Shown in pieces: positions 15,993 through 24,159 of a DNA stretch of 26,038 bases. The position numbers and the translations under genes are program-made. Where the stretch lies: positions 1 through 26,038 of the forward strand of contig CAMYMX010000002.1 of NCBI GenBank assembly GCA_947259605.1, read 5' to 3'. The DNA comes from an uncultured Polyangiaceae bacterium (GTDB taxonomy: Bacteria; Myxococcota_A; Polyangia; Polyangiales; Houyiibacteriaceae). The stretch's first letter is position 1, and each line of letters opens with the position of its first letter. The notes under the pieces are model-generated. The model made no database searches and was not told where the DNA came from. It was given only the letters and a program-made list of their open reading frames with translations.

Positions 15993-16694
15993 TCAGACCT
16001 TGGGCATCTGCTGCGAGTCGCGAAGACGCTTTTCGGCATTGCGCCGCTGGGTCTCCGCCGCGTCGCGTAGCTGCGTTGCGCCCTTGAGGTTCTCGATGAG
16101 CTCGGCTTGATCTTTCAAGCTCTGGTTCAAGTGATTGGTGATGACATCGACGCTGACGACAGCAATGCCACAGAACACAGCGAAGAGAGCAGTGATGCGC
16201 AGCCAATTCATGAACACGGTGGGCTCGTAAAAGTCCAAGGTCTCGACCGCCATCAGGCCTGTCGACAAGACCGCCCCGACGCCAAGCAAGGCGAGCAGGT
16301 TCAAGCCGAGCGCGATCAGCGTCACGCGGCGCCCGAAAAACACCGATGCGAGGACGCTCTGACCGGCCAGAATCAGAATGGGGGCGCCGAGGTAACCCAC
16401 CGCAAGCAGGGCGAGGACGCCCACGATGTAGAGGAGGGCGAGAAAGCCAAGCGCCCTCACCGCGTAGGGCAGACGTTTCATCAGAAGCAGCACGAGGGCG
16501 CCCGTGTACATGACCACCGCTCCTCCGAGCACCGTCCATGCACCTCTCTCGACCGCATCGATGAGGGTGCGGACAAACGCCGCGCCGCCGACTACCACCG
16601 CGACGAGGAGCGACATGTTGAGCACTTGCAGGCGTAGCCCTTTGGCCTCGTCGACGACGTCTCGGTTCAATGAAGTGACGCCCAATTTTGCCAC
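15993..16694 (-). CDS. six-helix membrane sensor region of a histidine kinase, lacking the kinase core
   Basis: 233 residues with six predicted membrane helices (residues ~27-190). A coiled linker follows: I-T-N-H-L-N-Q-S-L-K-D-Q-A-E-L-I-E-N-L, then A-A-E-T-Q-R-R-N-A-E-K-R-L-R-D-S-Q-Q-M, and the stop comes three residues later. In soil-bacterial hybrid kinases the phrase A-E-x-x-L-R-x-S-Q-x-M is followed by E-A-x-G-x-L-A-G-G-x-A-H-D-F-N-N, the His-box. Here the protein ends P-K-V and TGA. It is either a truncated kinase or a free-standing sensor/dominant-negative form. Nothing resembling an HATPase follows in any frame before the Cys-rich gene. The start is GTG 16694 with AGGA ten bases upstream. 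Confidence 0.72.
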   Translation of the reverse strand: MAKLGVTSLNRDVVDEAKGLRLQVLNMSLLVAVVVGGAAFVRTLIDAVERGAWTVLGGAVVMYTGALVLLLMKRLPYAVRALGFLALLYIVGVLALLAVGYLGAPILILAGQSVLASVFFGRRVTLIALGLNLLALLGVGAVLSTGLMAVETLDFYEPTVFMNWLRITALFAVFCGIAVVSVDVITNHLNQSLKDQAELIENLKGATQLRDAAETQRRNAEKRLRDSQQMPKV

Positions 16695-16846
16695 GGTCCG
16701 CGAATCCTAGCCCTTTGGCTCATGAAGCTCCAGTCTGGCCGGGCGGGAATGCCAAAATCTTGCACCAGTCTCCATGATCGCAGCCGTGAGGGGCTTCGCG
16801 CCTTGCCTAAAGGCAGCCTAGGGCGGGCGCTCTTAGCGTTGAGCCA

Positions 16847-17050
16847 CTACCAGACGCGAAACATCGGCGTTGGCATGATCGCGACGATGGCTTGGTTCAA
16901 GGTCGCTCGGGCCACTGCGACCTCCGGGTCGATCGTCTCGCTCAGTATCAGCCCCTGCGCTCGCACCAAGTGAACGTGAGCCTCGTCGCCTGAGGTTCGT
17001 TCCACGCCGTTGGCTCGCGCGACCTGAATCGCCGGGGTAGAAAACCGCAT
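16847..17050 (-). CDS. possible small protein, unknown
   Basis: The 354 bases between the sensor gene and the DHH gene hold one plausible small frame: 67 residues with a natural composition, including D-E-A-H-V-H-L-V-R-A-Q-G-L-I-L-S, I-D-P-E-V-A-V-A-R-A and I-M-P-T-P-M-F-R-V-W at the end. Third codon positions are mostly G or C, as in real genes here. Its ATG (17050-17048) shares two bases with the DHH start ATG on the other strand, which would leave no room for separate promoters. An internal GTG at 17005 would solve that. No family recognised. The rest of the gap shows nothing I can name. Confidence 0.35.
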   Translation of the reverse strand: MRFSTPAIQVARANGVERTSGDEAHVHLVRAQGLILSETIDPEVAVARATLNQAIVAIMPTPMFRVW

Positions 17051-18008
17051 GGCTCAAATCGACATCTTCAACGGCGACGCCGACGGCATCTGCGCGCTGA
17101 CCCAGCTTCGCAACGCCGAGCCTTTGGAAAGCACGCTCATCACCGGAGTGAAGCGCGACATCGCCTTGGTCGCGAAAGCCGAAGTCCATGCAGGCGATCA
17201 AATCACCGTGCTCGACCTCAGCTTCGACAAGAACCGCGATGGCGTGCTGATGGCACTCCAAGCGGGCGCGGAGGTCTTGTACGTCGACCATCATTTCGCC
17301 GGGGAGATTCTCGAGAGTGACAAGCTCACCACGATCATCGACCCCGATCCGAACGTCTGTACCAGCCTGCTCGTCAACGGCTACCTCAAAGGGAAGTACG
17401 TCGACTGGGCCGTGACGGGCGCCTTTGGCGACAACCTCAAGGCCAGCGCGCAGACCCTTGCCGCTCCATTGGGCTTTTCGGAAAAGCAGCTCCGCCTTCT
17501 CGAGAATCTCGGCATCTACATCAACTATAACGGGTACGGCTCGTCGATCGAGGATCTGCACTTCCCGCCGGCCGAGCTCTTCGAGCTGGTGCGTCCGTTC
17601 CCAAGTCCGTTCGCCTTCGTCGAAGAGGCGGCCGACGTCTTTGCAAAACTCGAGTCCGGCTACCGCGGCGACATGGCTGCGGCCGCCGCGGTCAGGCCGG
17701 AGCACGAAACGGAGAGGATAGCCGTCATCATCCTGCCAAACGAGGCCTGGGCACGCCGTGTCTCCGGGGTCTACAGCAATGACCTCGCCAACGGCTCACC
17801 CGGACGCGCTCACGCCGTGCTCACCGCGCGCGCAGATGGAACATATCTCGTCAGCGTGCGGGCACCGCTCGACAACAAGCACGGCGCCGACGCGCTATGC
17901 CGGCAGTTCCCGACGGGCGGCGGCCGCGCTGCTGCCGCAGGCATCAACGCGCTCCCTGCCGATCAGCTCGACGCCTTCATCGACGCGCTTGCCGCTTCGT
18001 ATGCCTAG
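17049..18008 (+). CDS. DHH-family phosphoesterase
   Basis: A 319-residue protein with the metal-binding motifs of the DHH superfamily: N-G-D-A-D-G-I-C-A-L at residues 8-17 (motif I), an Asp in V-L-D-L-S-F-D-K-N (motif II), V-D-H-H-F at 79-83 (motif III), and a DHHA1-like C-terminus with G-G-G-R-A-A-A-A-G-I-N. Relatives hydrolyse phosphodiester or phosphoanhydride bonds (nanoRNA, pAp, cyclic dinucleotides, polyphosphate) using Mn2+. This subgroup, with the start directly in motif I and an unusual middle region, is not assigned to a substrate. Its stop overlaps the stop of the convergent TetR gene through the palindrome CCTAGG. No clear ribosome site before the ATG. Confidence 0.88.
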   Translation: MAQIDIFNGDADGICALTQLRNAEPLESTLITGVKRDIALVAKAEVHAGDQITVLDLSFDKNRDGVLMALQAGAEVLYVDHHFAGEILESDKLTTIIDPDPNVCTSLLVNGYLKGKYVDWAVTGAFGDNLKASAQTLAAPLGFSEKQLRLLENLGIYINYNGYGSSIEDLHFPPAELFELVRPFPSPFAFVEEAADVFAKLESGYRGDMAAAAAVRPEHETERIAVIILPNEAWARRVSGVYSNDLANGSPGRAHAVLTARADGTYLVSVRAPLDNKHGADALCRQFPTGGGRAAAAGINALPADQLDAFIDALAASYA

Positions 18009-18631
18009 GTGCGCCGGCCGATGCCGGACCAGATGCCTTCGTGGAGGAGCTCCAGAACACCCTTGGCACAGGGCTCTTCGTCGCCAAGCATGAGGCGCTT
18101 GTCAATCAAGAGGAAGGCCGCCCCGTGCACGGCGGACCAGGCCATCAGGCCCGCGTCCTGCACGCTCCGAGTCAAGAGCCCTTCTTGCTCGCAGCTTTCG
18201 AGGATGCCGCGAAGGCCTGCAAACGCTGCATCGCCGGCTTCGCAAAGCTCGGGCACGTCGCGCGACGGCATCCAGCCGAACATCAATCGAAAGAGCTCGG
18301 GATGCAGGGATGCGAACTCGAGGTAGCCCAGGCCCGCTCGCCGCAACCGCTCCTCGCCGTTGGCGCTGCCCTCTTGTTGGGCCAGCATCCTCTCCCGGAG
18401 GCGCTGAAAGCCGCGGACGGCGAGTGCAGCCAGCAATGCGTCCTTGTCTTCGAAATGCCGGTAGGGGGCCCCGGGGGTTACCCCCAGCCGACGCCCCACT
18501 TTGCGGAGCGAAAGCCCCGCGGGGCCCTCTTCCTCGAGAAGCAACTCGGCCGCCTCGAGCAAGGATTCGCGCAATTCGCCGTGATGATAGGCCTTTTTTG
18601 CGGTTGCCATGGGGCAGTGTAACTTAATCAT
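18005..18631 (-). CDS. TetR/AcrR family regulator with WHG-type ligand domain
   Basis: 208 residues. The helix-turn-helix is L-S-L-R-K-V-G-R-R-L-G-V-T-P-G-A-P-Y-R-H-F, followed by E-D-K-D-A-L-L-A-A-L-A. The C-terminal domain carries H-P-E-L-F-R-L-M-F-G and the A-W-S-A-V-H-G-A-A-F-L-L motif that names the WHG subgroup. ATG 18631 is chosen since GAGG lies 4 bases upstream; the inner ATG 18610 lacks a ribosome site. It is divergent from a small lipoprotein gene, and the 81 bases between hold a perfect palindrome and overlapping promoters, so it probably represses both itself and the lipoprotein. The stop overlaps the DHH gene by 4 bases. Confidence 0.92.
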   Translation of the reverse strand: MIKLHCPMATAKKAYHHGELRESLLEAAELLLEEEGPAGLSLRKVGRRLGVTPGAPYRHFEDKDALLAALAVRGFQRLRERMLAQQEGSANGEERLRRAGLGYLEFASLHPELFRLMFGWMPSRDVPELCEAGDAAFAGLRGILESCEQEGLLTRSVQDAGLMAWSAVHGAAFLLIDKRLMLGDEEPCAKGVLELLHEGIWSGIGRRT

Positions 18632-18650
18632 CGGACCTCAGTAAACAGTG

Positions 18651-18678
18651 TTGACATTCAAGGTAAACGTCGTATACA
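18651..18678 (+). promoter_or_regulatory. sigma-70 promoter of the DLW-repeat lipoprotein gene
   Basis: TTGACA (consensus -35) at 18651-18656, 16 bases, and TATACA at 18673-18678. The predicted start near 18685 leaves about 28 bases of leader before the ATG at 18713, which has a perfect AGGAGG. The -10 lies inside the palindrome at 18672-18689. Confidence 0.7.
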
Positions 18679-18689
18679 TTGATGTATAC
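18672..18689. promoter_or_regulatory. TetR operator: perfect 18-base palindrome
   Basis: GTATACAT-TG-ATGTATAC, 8-base perfect arms. It covers the -10 boxes of both divergent promoters. Around it are further G-T-N-N-A-C half sites at 18641, 18650 and 18663, with 9- to 13-base steps, hinting at cooperative or weaker secondary sites. Confidence 0.75.
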
Positions 18690-18711
18690 AGTGAATACAT
18701 CAGGAGGTCAA
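18683..18711 (-). promoter_or_regulatory. promoter of the WHG-type TetR gene
   Basis: On the minus strand, TTGACC at 18711-18706, 17 bases, and TATACA at 18688-18683. It faces the lipoprotein promoter so closely that RNA polymerase can occupy only one at a time. Its start would be near 18676, giving a leader of about 45 bases to ATG 18631. Confidence 0.55.
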
Positions 18712-18712
18712 C

Positions 18713-19102
18713 ATGAACAAGCCACTACTCACACTTGGAATCATTCTCTCTCTCGGCACCGTGGGCTGCGCCGGTTTCGGGGTTCAGCAGACCTCGAGCC
18801 TCGGTAGCCAATTCCAGAAGCAGCAAGGGCTCGACGAGCTCTGGAGCTCTACCGAACAGGCGCCCGCGCAGGGGCTCGAGACGCCGCGCTACGCCGATCA
18901 GAGCCTGGGCGACCTTTGGAGCGAGGGTGTCGAGGGCCTCGAGGCGGTGCGAGGCGGCGAATCGCAGCAGCCTTCCACCAGCGGCGACCTTTGGAACCCC
19001 GCCTCTGTAACGCGCAGCTGGGAGACCCACCGAGGCCAAACGGGGACCCCTCCGCGCAGCCTCCTCTTCGGTGACTCGGCGGGCGGTCGAATCCGCTACT
19101 AA
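18713..19102 (+). CDS. small lipoprotein with 25-residue D-L-W repeats
   Basis: A 129-residue predicted lipoprotein; AGGAGG stands five bases before ATG 18713. The signal L-L-T-L-G-I-I-L-S-L-G-T-V-G-C gives Cys19. The mature part is hydrophilic and apparently disordered, rich in Gln, Ser, Gly and Glu. It contains three copies of a short tryptophan motif: L-D-E-L-W at 40-44, L-G-D-L-W at 65-69 and S-G-D-L-W at 90-94, each exactly 25 residues apart. The motifs look like peptide-binding or anchoring elements on a flexible tether. I recognise no family. Expression should be tightly controlled by the divergent TetR protein. Transcription probably ends at the long hairpin 4 bases after the stop. 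Confidence 0.85.
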   Translation: MNKPLLTLGIILSLGTVGCAGFGVQQTSSLGSQFQKQQGLDELWSSTEQAPAQGLETPRYADQSLGDLWSEGVEGLEAVRGGESQQPSTSGDLWNPASVTRSWETHRGQTGTPPRSLLFGDSAGGRIRY

Positions 19103-19105
19103 GCG

Positions 19106-19152
19106 TGCGCGCCAGGGTCGGTGGTCTTCGAGACCGCCGACCCTGGCGTGCA
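19106..19152 (+). terminator. long hairpin terminator after the DLW lipoprotein gene
   Basis: Left arm 19106-19127, loop TCG 19128-19130, right arm 19131-19152. The 22-base stem contains only two G-T wobbles. There is no T-run, so it may act as an RNA-stabilising 3' end or with another factor rather than as a classical intrinsic terminator. Confidence 0.65.
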
Positions 19153-19220
19153 GGCGGCCTAGCCCACGGGTCTAGGTCTGCCTGCCCTTCGAAAGGACGG
19201 CTGATTCCTCAGCGGAGATA

Positions 19221-19274
19221 ATCGAAATCATTGCATTTTTCGCGACTAAATAATGATATCATCGAAAAATTGCA
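19221..19274. promoter_or_regulatory. AT-rich repeat cluster upstream of a tiny membrane protein gene
   Basis: This is an AT-rich island in a GC-rich window. A direct repeat, ATCGAAATCATTGCA (19221-19235) and ATCGAAAAATTGCA (19261-19274), flanks the perfect palindrome ATGATATCAT (19253-19262). TGCATTTTTCG (19232-19242) is nearly the inverse of CGAAAAATTGCA (19263-19274). TTGCAT (19231-19236) and TGATAT (19254-19259), 17 bases apart, could be a weak promoter. It looks like a binding region for a dimeric regulator, identity unknown. Confidence 0.4.
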
Positions 19275-19378
19275 GCCTTAATACTTGACGCATCGCGTCG
19301 TAGGCACCAGAGTGGTGAGCAAGGAAAGCGGATCACAGGCCCCAGCAAGTGCTCCGCCGAACCGATTGGGGGTTACCC

Positions 19379-19531
19379 ATGGATACGCAACTACTAATCG
19401 TCATTATGTCTATCGTCGCGCTTCACGTCGCCGCCATCGGAGGTGGGGGCTTGGTGCTGGGCATCATGCGGCTGCTTGGCCGCGGGCCTGCCACCGCCAA
19501 CGGAGCCGACGACCGAGACTCGATCCACTGA
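19379..19531 (+). CDS. tiny single-pass membrane protein
   Basis: A 50-residue frame beginning M-D-T-Q-L-L-I-V-I-M-S-I-V-A-L-H-V, with one long hydrophobic helix (residues 5-32), a basic turn M-R-L-L-G-R-G and a polar acidic tail ending D-S-I-H. The positively charged turn after the helix predicts a cytoplasmic C-terminus. A G-run (GGGGG, 19368-19372) lies about 7 bases before ATG 19379. No family recognised; the size and layout suggest a small regulatory or accessory membrane protein. The AT-rich cluster upstream is its likely control region. Confidence 0.5.
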   Translation: MDTQLLIVIMSIVALHVAAIGGGGLVLGIMRLLGRGPATANGADDRDSIH

Positions 19532-19561
19532 GTCCGCGGCGCGAGCTCGGGGCAGGCCAGG

Positions 19562-20257
19562 TCAGCACCAGGAAGCCTGGTGGCCCGGCTGCTCTAGAAG
19601 CTCGCGCAGGTTTGCGGACACGACCCGATAGCCGACGTTGCCGTAGAGCTTCTGCCGGCCTTGGTTCAGGTAATAGGTGGGGCTGCCTTCGATCTTGAGC
19701 TCGTCACGCAGCTCGATGTCTCGGCACAGCTCGGCCATGGCTTCGCCCGAGCTGAGCTTGGCTTCGATCGCGGGGACCGGGATTCCGACCTGCCCGAGCA
19801 CGTCGAGCAGCACCTGGCGACTCGAAATGTCGCGGGCGTGCTTGAAGAACGCCGTGCGAACCTGCCAAATCGCCTCTTCAAAAATCGAGCGGCGCTCGAG
19901 CTCCTCGCGCCGTGCCGAGTCCACGATGCCCTCTTCGGTGAGCAAGCGCACAGCGCAGAGCATTTCGTGCGCGGCCGACGAGGTCGTCGGTGCAACCTCG
20001 CTCCAAACCCGTTCGTTCATCGAAACGTGCGGGAACCTCTCGGCGACTCCCCGTACGTGCTCGCCAAAACCCGCATAGCCGCCACGCTTCTTCCAGCCTT
20101 CGGCGATTCGATGCCGCGTCGCACCAAAGATCGGGATGAAGCGGTACTCCAGCTCGATCGAGGTCCCGAACTCCTTGCGCAGCTCGTCCAAGCGGGCCTC
20201 GGCCACGTAGGCCCAAACACACAGGACGTCCGAGACGTAAGAGATCTGGATGGTCAT
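19562..20257 (-). CDS. DsbA-fold (FrnE/2-hydroxychromene isomerase-like) oxidoreductase
   Basis: 231 residues of thioredoxin fold with a helical insertion. The N-terminal strand I-S-Y-V-S-D-V-L-C-V-W-A-Y places the active-site motif at residues 12-15 as C-V-W-A, so the second Cys of the usual C-P-W-C is missing. R-F-I-P-I-F-G-A-T and the cis-Pro loop E-G-S-P-T-Y-Y-L-N (near residue 195) are typical. It may be a monothiol reductase, a glutathione-dependent isomerase or a chaperone-like member rather than a disulfide oxidase. No signal peptide, so cytoplasmic. Its ATG (20257-20255) overlaps the TGA of the zinc-ribbon gene as ATGA, which implies coupled translation. Confidence 0.88.
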   Translation of the reverse strand: MTIQISYVSDVLCVWAYVAEARLDELRKEFGTSIELEYRFIPIFGATRHRIAEGWKKRGGYAGFGEHVRGVAERFPHVSMNERVWSEVAPTTSSAAHEMLCAVRLLTEEGIVDSARREELERRSIFEEAIWQVRTAFFKHARDISSRQVLLDVLGQVGIPVPAIEAKLSSGEAMAELCRDIELRDELKIEGSPTYYLNQGRQKLYGNVGYRVVSANLRELLEQPGHQASWC

Positions 20258-20460
20258 TCGACCACCAAATAGGCGATGCCGGCGATGAAGAGAAGGGCGA
20301 AGACCACGAGCCATTGACGCCAGATATCGTTTTGGAGCGCTGATCCCTCAGCGGGCTCCATGGCCTCGGTGCGGGTGCAGTTCGGACATCGCGGATCGTT
20401 CCCGGCGTACTTGGGATTGAACTCGAGATCACAGTCGGCGCACCGGTAGCGGTCGGACAT
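20254..20460 (-). CDS. zinc-ribbon protein with C-terminal membrane helix
   Basis: A 68-residue protein. Residues 6-28 form a zinc ribbon with two C-x2-C pairs: C-A-D-C and C-P-N-C. A polar linker follows and then one hydrophobic helix, W-L-V-V-F-A-L-L-F-I-A-G-I-A-Y-L-V-V, ending at the C-terminus, so it is probably a tail-anchored protein with the ribbon in the cytoplasm. ATG 20460 has GGTGA five bases upstream; a GTG at 20469 that overlaps the rhodanese stop is a second choice. It sits between a membrane rhodanese and a DsbA-fold protein, overlapping the latter, so the three are one transcript. Confidence 0.8.
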   Translation of the reverse strand: MSDRYRCADCDLEFNPKYAGNDPRCPNCTRTEAMEPAEGSALQNDIWRQWLVVFALLFIAGIAYLVVE

Positions 20461-20465
20461 CGCGG

Positions 20466-20813
20466 TCACCAGCTACCCATGCTGCCCATGTCGTGAACAT
20501 CGGCGAAGCCCTTGCTTTCGAGGAGTCGCTTGGCCATCGCGCTGCGCGCGCCGCTCTGGCAGTAGAGGACGATTGGCCTGCTCTTATCGCCGAGCTCCTC
20601 AGTGCGACCCCCAAGCTCTTGGATCGGAATGCTGATGGCGCCTTCGATGTGCCCGCCCGAGAACTCACCGGGGCTTCGGACATCGACGAGAATCGCCCCC
20701 TCCGCAACGAGGGAGCGCGCGTCGCTTCCCGAAATCCGAACGGCGGTGAACCGCTGGTAAAGGACGAACACGACGATGAGCGCCAAGATGACCAAGATGA
20801 TCTTCGAAATCAT
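20466..20813 (-). CDS. membrane-anchored rhodanese-like sulfurtransferase
   Basis: 115 residues. An N-terminal helix, I-L-V-I-L-A-L-I-V-V-F-V-L-Y, anchors a single rhodanese domain: I-S-G-S-D-A-R-S-L-V, I-L-V-D-V-R-S-P-G-E-F-S-G-G-H-I-E-G-A-I-S-I-P, and the active-site loop Y-C-Q-S-G-A-R-S with the persulfide Cys at about 84. The six-residue loop C-Q-S-G-A-R fits sulfur, not phosphate, substrates. It would transfer sulfane sulfur or act on thiols at the inner membrane. Start ATG 20813 precedes the anchor; 12 codons upstream are open but not natural. First gene of a three-gene minus-strand operon; divergent from glnS. Confidence 0.92.
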   Translation of the reverse strand: MISKIILVILALIVVFVLYQRFTAVRISGSDARSLVAEGAILVDVRSPGEFSGGHIEGAISIPIQELGGRTEELGDKSRPIVLYCQSGARSAMAKRLLESKGFADVHDMGSMGSW

Positions 20814-20919
20814 GCGCCCAAGGATAGTCCCACGCGCCGCGAGCGCCACAGGGACGTTTGGGGTTAGGCGGACTGACGCGAATGCGGCATCGGGGCGAAA
20901 AGCGCGCTAGACCTGCGAC

Positions 20920-22623
<1,704 letters not shown>

Positions 22624-22630
22624 AGCGGGC

Positions 22631-23428
22631 TTACTTCCCCTTGAACTCGGGAGGCCGCTTCTGGAAGAAGGCCATCACCCCTTCCTGCAGGTCCTCGGAG
22701 GCCATCACGCGCTCGAGCGCCGCGTATTCGTGCAAGAGGCCGTCGTCGAGGGACTTCGGGCCGCCTCGAACGACCGCATCGAGGATCCCCGCGACGGCGA
22801 GAGGCGCTTTGTTGGCGAGCTCCGACGCGAGGCGAGCGACTTGCGTGTCGAGGTCCTCGGGCTCGCAAACCCGGGTGAGCAGGCCCGCTTCAAACGCCTC
22901 GTCGGCGTCCAGCTTCTTGGAGAGCAACATGATCTCGAGTGCGCGGGCGCGTCCCACGGTGCGCGTCAGGCGCTGCGTCCCTCCCCACGCCGGCACCACG
23001 CCGAGCTCGACCTCGGGCAGGCCGATCTTCACACCGTGCGCGCCAATCCGAAAGTGACAGGCCAAGGCGATTTCGAGACCTCCGCCCAAGCACGCTCCGC
23101 GAATCGCACATACGACTGGCTTGCTCATGGTTTCGATGCTGCGGATGACGCGCAATCGCTGCTCGATGAAGCTTTGGACACCGCGGTCGGCTGCCGCCGC
23201 GCCGAATTCGCGGATATCGGCCCCTACCGAGAAATTTTTGTCGCCTGCGCCTCGCAGGATGACCGCACGAACCTTCTCGTCTTGCTCGATTTCGTCGACG
23301 GTTTTCTCGAGCGCGTCGATCAGGGCCATGCTCAAGCGGTTGTAGGGAGGGTCGTTGAGCTCGATTGTCGCAACCGAGGCTGCGCGACGAACGAGGATCG
23401 GTTCTTCTTCGCTGTTGACGGCTTCCAT
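22631..23428 (-). CDS. enoyl-CoA hydratase/isomerase (crotonase family)
   Basis: 265 residues. The oxyanion-hole blocks are N-F-S-V-G-A-D-I-R-E-F (about 65-75) and G-A-C-L-G-G-G-L-E-I-A-L-A (about 110-122). Both catalytic Glu positions are kept, the first in G-G-G-L-E and the second in L-P-E-V-E-L-G-V-V-P-A-W-G-G-T-Q. It hydrates trans-2-enoyl-CoA in beta-oxidation or a related degradation route; substrate specificity cannot be read. The C-terminal E-G-V-M-A-F-F-Q-K-R-P-P-E-F matches typical hydratases. It is divergent from the cytochrome gene with 53 bases between. The lipid theme (thioesterase, desaturase, carboxylase) fits. Confidence 0.94.
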   Translation of the reverse strand: MEAVNSEEEPILVRRAASVATIELNDPPYNRLSMALIDALEKTVDEIEQDEKVRAVILRGAGDKNFSVGADIREFGAAAADRGVQSFIEQRLRVIRSIETMSKPVVCAIRGACLGGGLEIALACHFRIGAHGVKIGLPEVELGVVPAWGGTQRLTRTVGRARALEIMLLSKKLDADEAFEAGLLTRVCEPEDLDTQVARLASELANKAPLAVAGILDAVVRGGPKSLDDGLLHEYAALERVMASEDLQEGVMAFFQKRPPEFKGK

Positions 23429-23481
23429 CGCCCGTCCCTCAGTACCACATCGGGGCCCGCCGCTGCGCGGAAACCTCTGGT

Positions 23482-24159
23482 ATGCTCTCGGCCGCAGTGC
23501 GCGTGTTCATCATCGTCGTCTTGCTCATCGGGCTTGCCGGTCTCGTGGCCGTCGCTTGGCTCACGGCGCGCGGTCCCAGCGCTGCGCAGGCCGCGCGCAT
23601 CGCCGAGGTGCTCGAGGATACCCGCCCTGCCGGTGAGCCGGCTGCATATGCGCATTGCGCGTCCTGTCATCTGCACGACGGCAGCGGCAGGCCCGATGGC
23701 TCGATCCCCCGACTTGCCGGACAGCGGCGCGCCGTCCTCGAAAACAAGCTCTACCGGCTGAGAGCTGGAACGATGCATCTTTCCGTGATGGATCCGTACG
23801 CGCGCACCTTGCTGCCCAGCGAGGTCAGCGAGATCGCGGCCTATCTTTCTCGGCTGCCCGAGATCGAAATCGCGACCAGCGCCGCCAGCGACGAAGAACA
23901 CGACCGGGGTGCAGCCCTGTACGCCCAGCACTGCGTCTCTTGTCACGGTGCACGCGGCGAAGGGCACGATGGCGTGCTTGCTTCTCGGCTTTGCGGTCAG
24001 TACGCCGGCTACCTCGAACGTCGTCTGAAAGAAGCCGCGGCTGGCACGCGCGGCCCGGCCGATGCGATCATGCAGGGCGTGGTGGACACCGTGCCCATCG
24101 ACGATTTGCGGCTGATCGTGGCCTGGCTGGCGGCCGGAAAGGGATGCGCGTCGCCATGA
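23482..24159 (+). CDS. diheme class I cytochrome c (c4-like)
   Basis: 225 residues. An N-terminal helix, V-F-I-I-V-V-L-L-I-G-L-A-G-L-V-A-V-A-W-L, serves as signal or anchor. Heme motif 1, C-A-S-C-H, is at 59-63 and heme motif 2, C-V-S-C-H, at 151-155. Candidate axial Met residues follow each (M-D-P-Y-A-R-T-L-L in the first, M-Q-G-V-V-D-T in the second). The layout is that of tandem class I cytochromes such as c4, working in the periplasm. ATG 23482 is chosen; GTG 23497 is a weaker option. Its TGA overlaps the ATG of the amine oxidase as ATGA, so the two are made together and probably form a donor-acceptor pair. Confidence 0.92.
   Translation: MLSAAVRVFIIVVLLIGLAGLVAVAWLTARGPSAAQAARIAEVLEDTRPAGEPAAYAHCASCHLHDGSGRPDGSIPRLAGQRRAVLENKLYRLRAGTMHLSVMDPYARTLLPSEVSEIAAYLSRLPEIEIATSAASDEEHDRGAALYAQHCVSCHGARGEGHDGVLASRLCGQYAGYLERRLKEAAAGTRGPADAIMQGVVDTVPIDDLRLIVAWLAAGKGCASP

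Noticed and set aside
13844..16039. A 731-codon minus-strand frame opposite the Cys-rich lipoprotein.
   Set aside because: It mirrors the repeated C-D-D-G codons of the real gene and has low-complexity Ala/Val/Arg composition with no domain.
16800..16870. A minus-strand stretch that looked faintly like a tRNA D-arm (T-G-G-C-T-C-A-A-C-G-C...G-A-G-C-G-C).
   Set aside because: No acceptor stem, T-arm GGTTCGAATCC or matching anticodon stem can be drawn.
16722..16973. An 83-codon plus-strand frame in the gap before the DHH gene.
   Set aside because: Its composition is unnatural (Ser/Arg-rich, with scattered Cys) and the opposite-strand frame is the better candidate.
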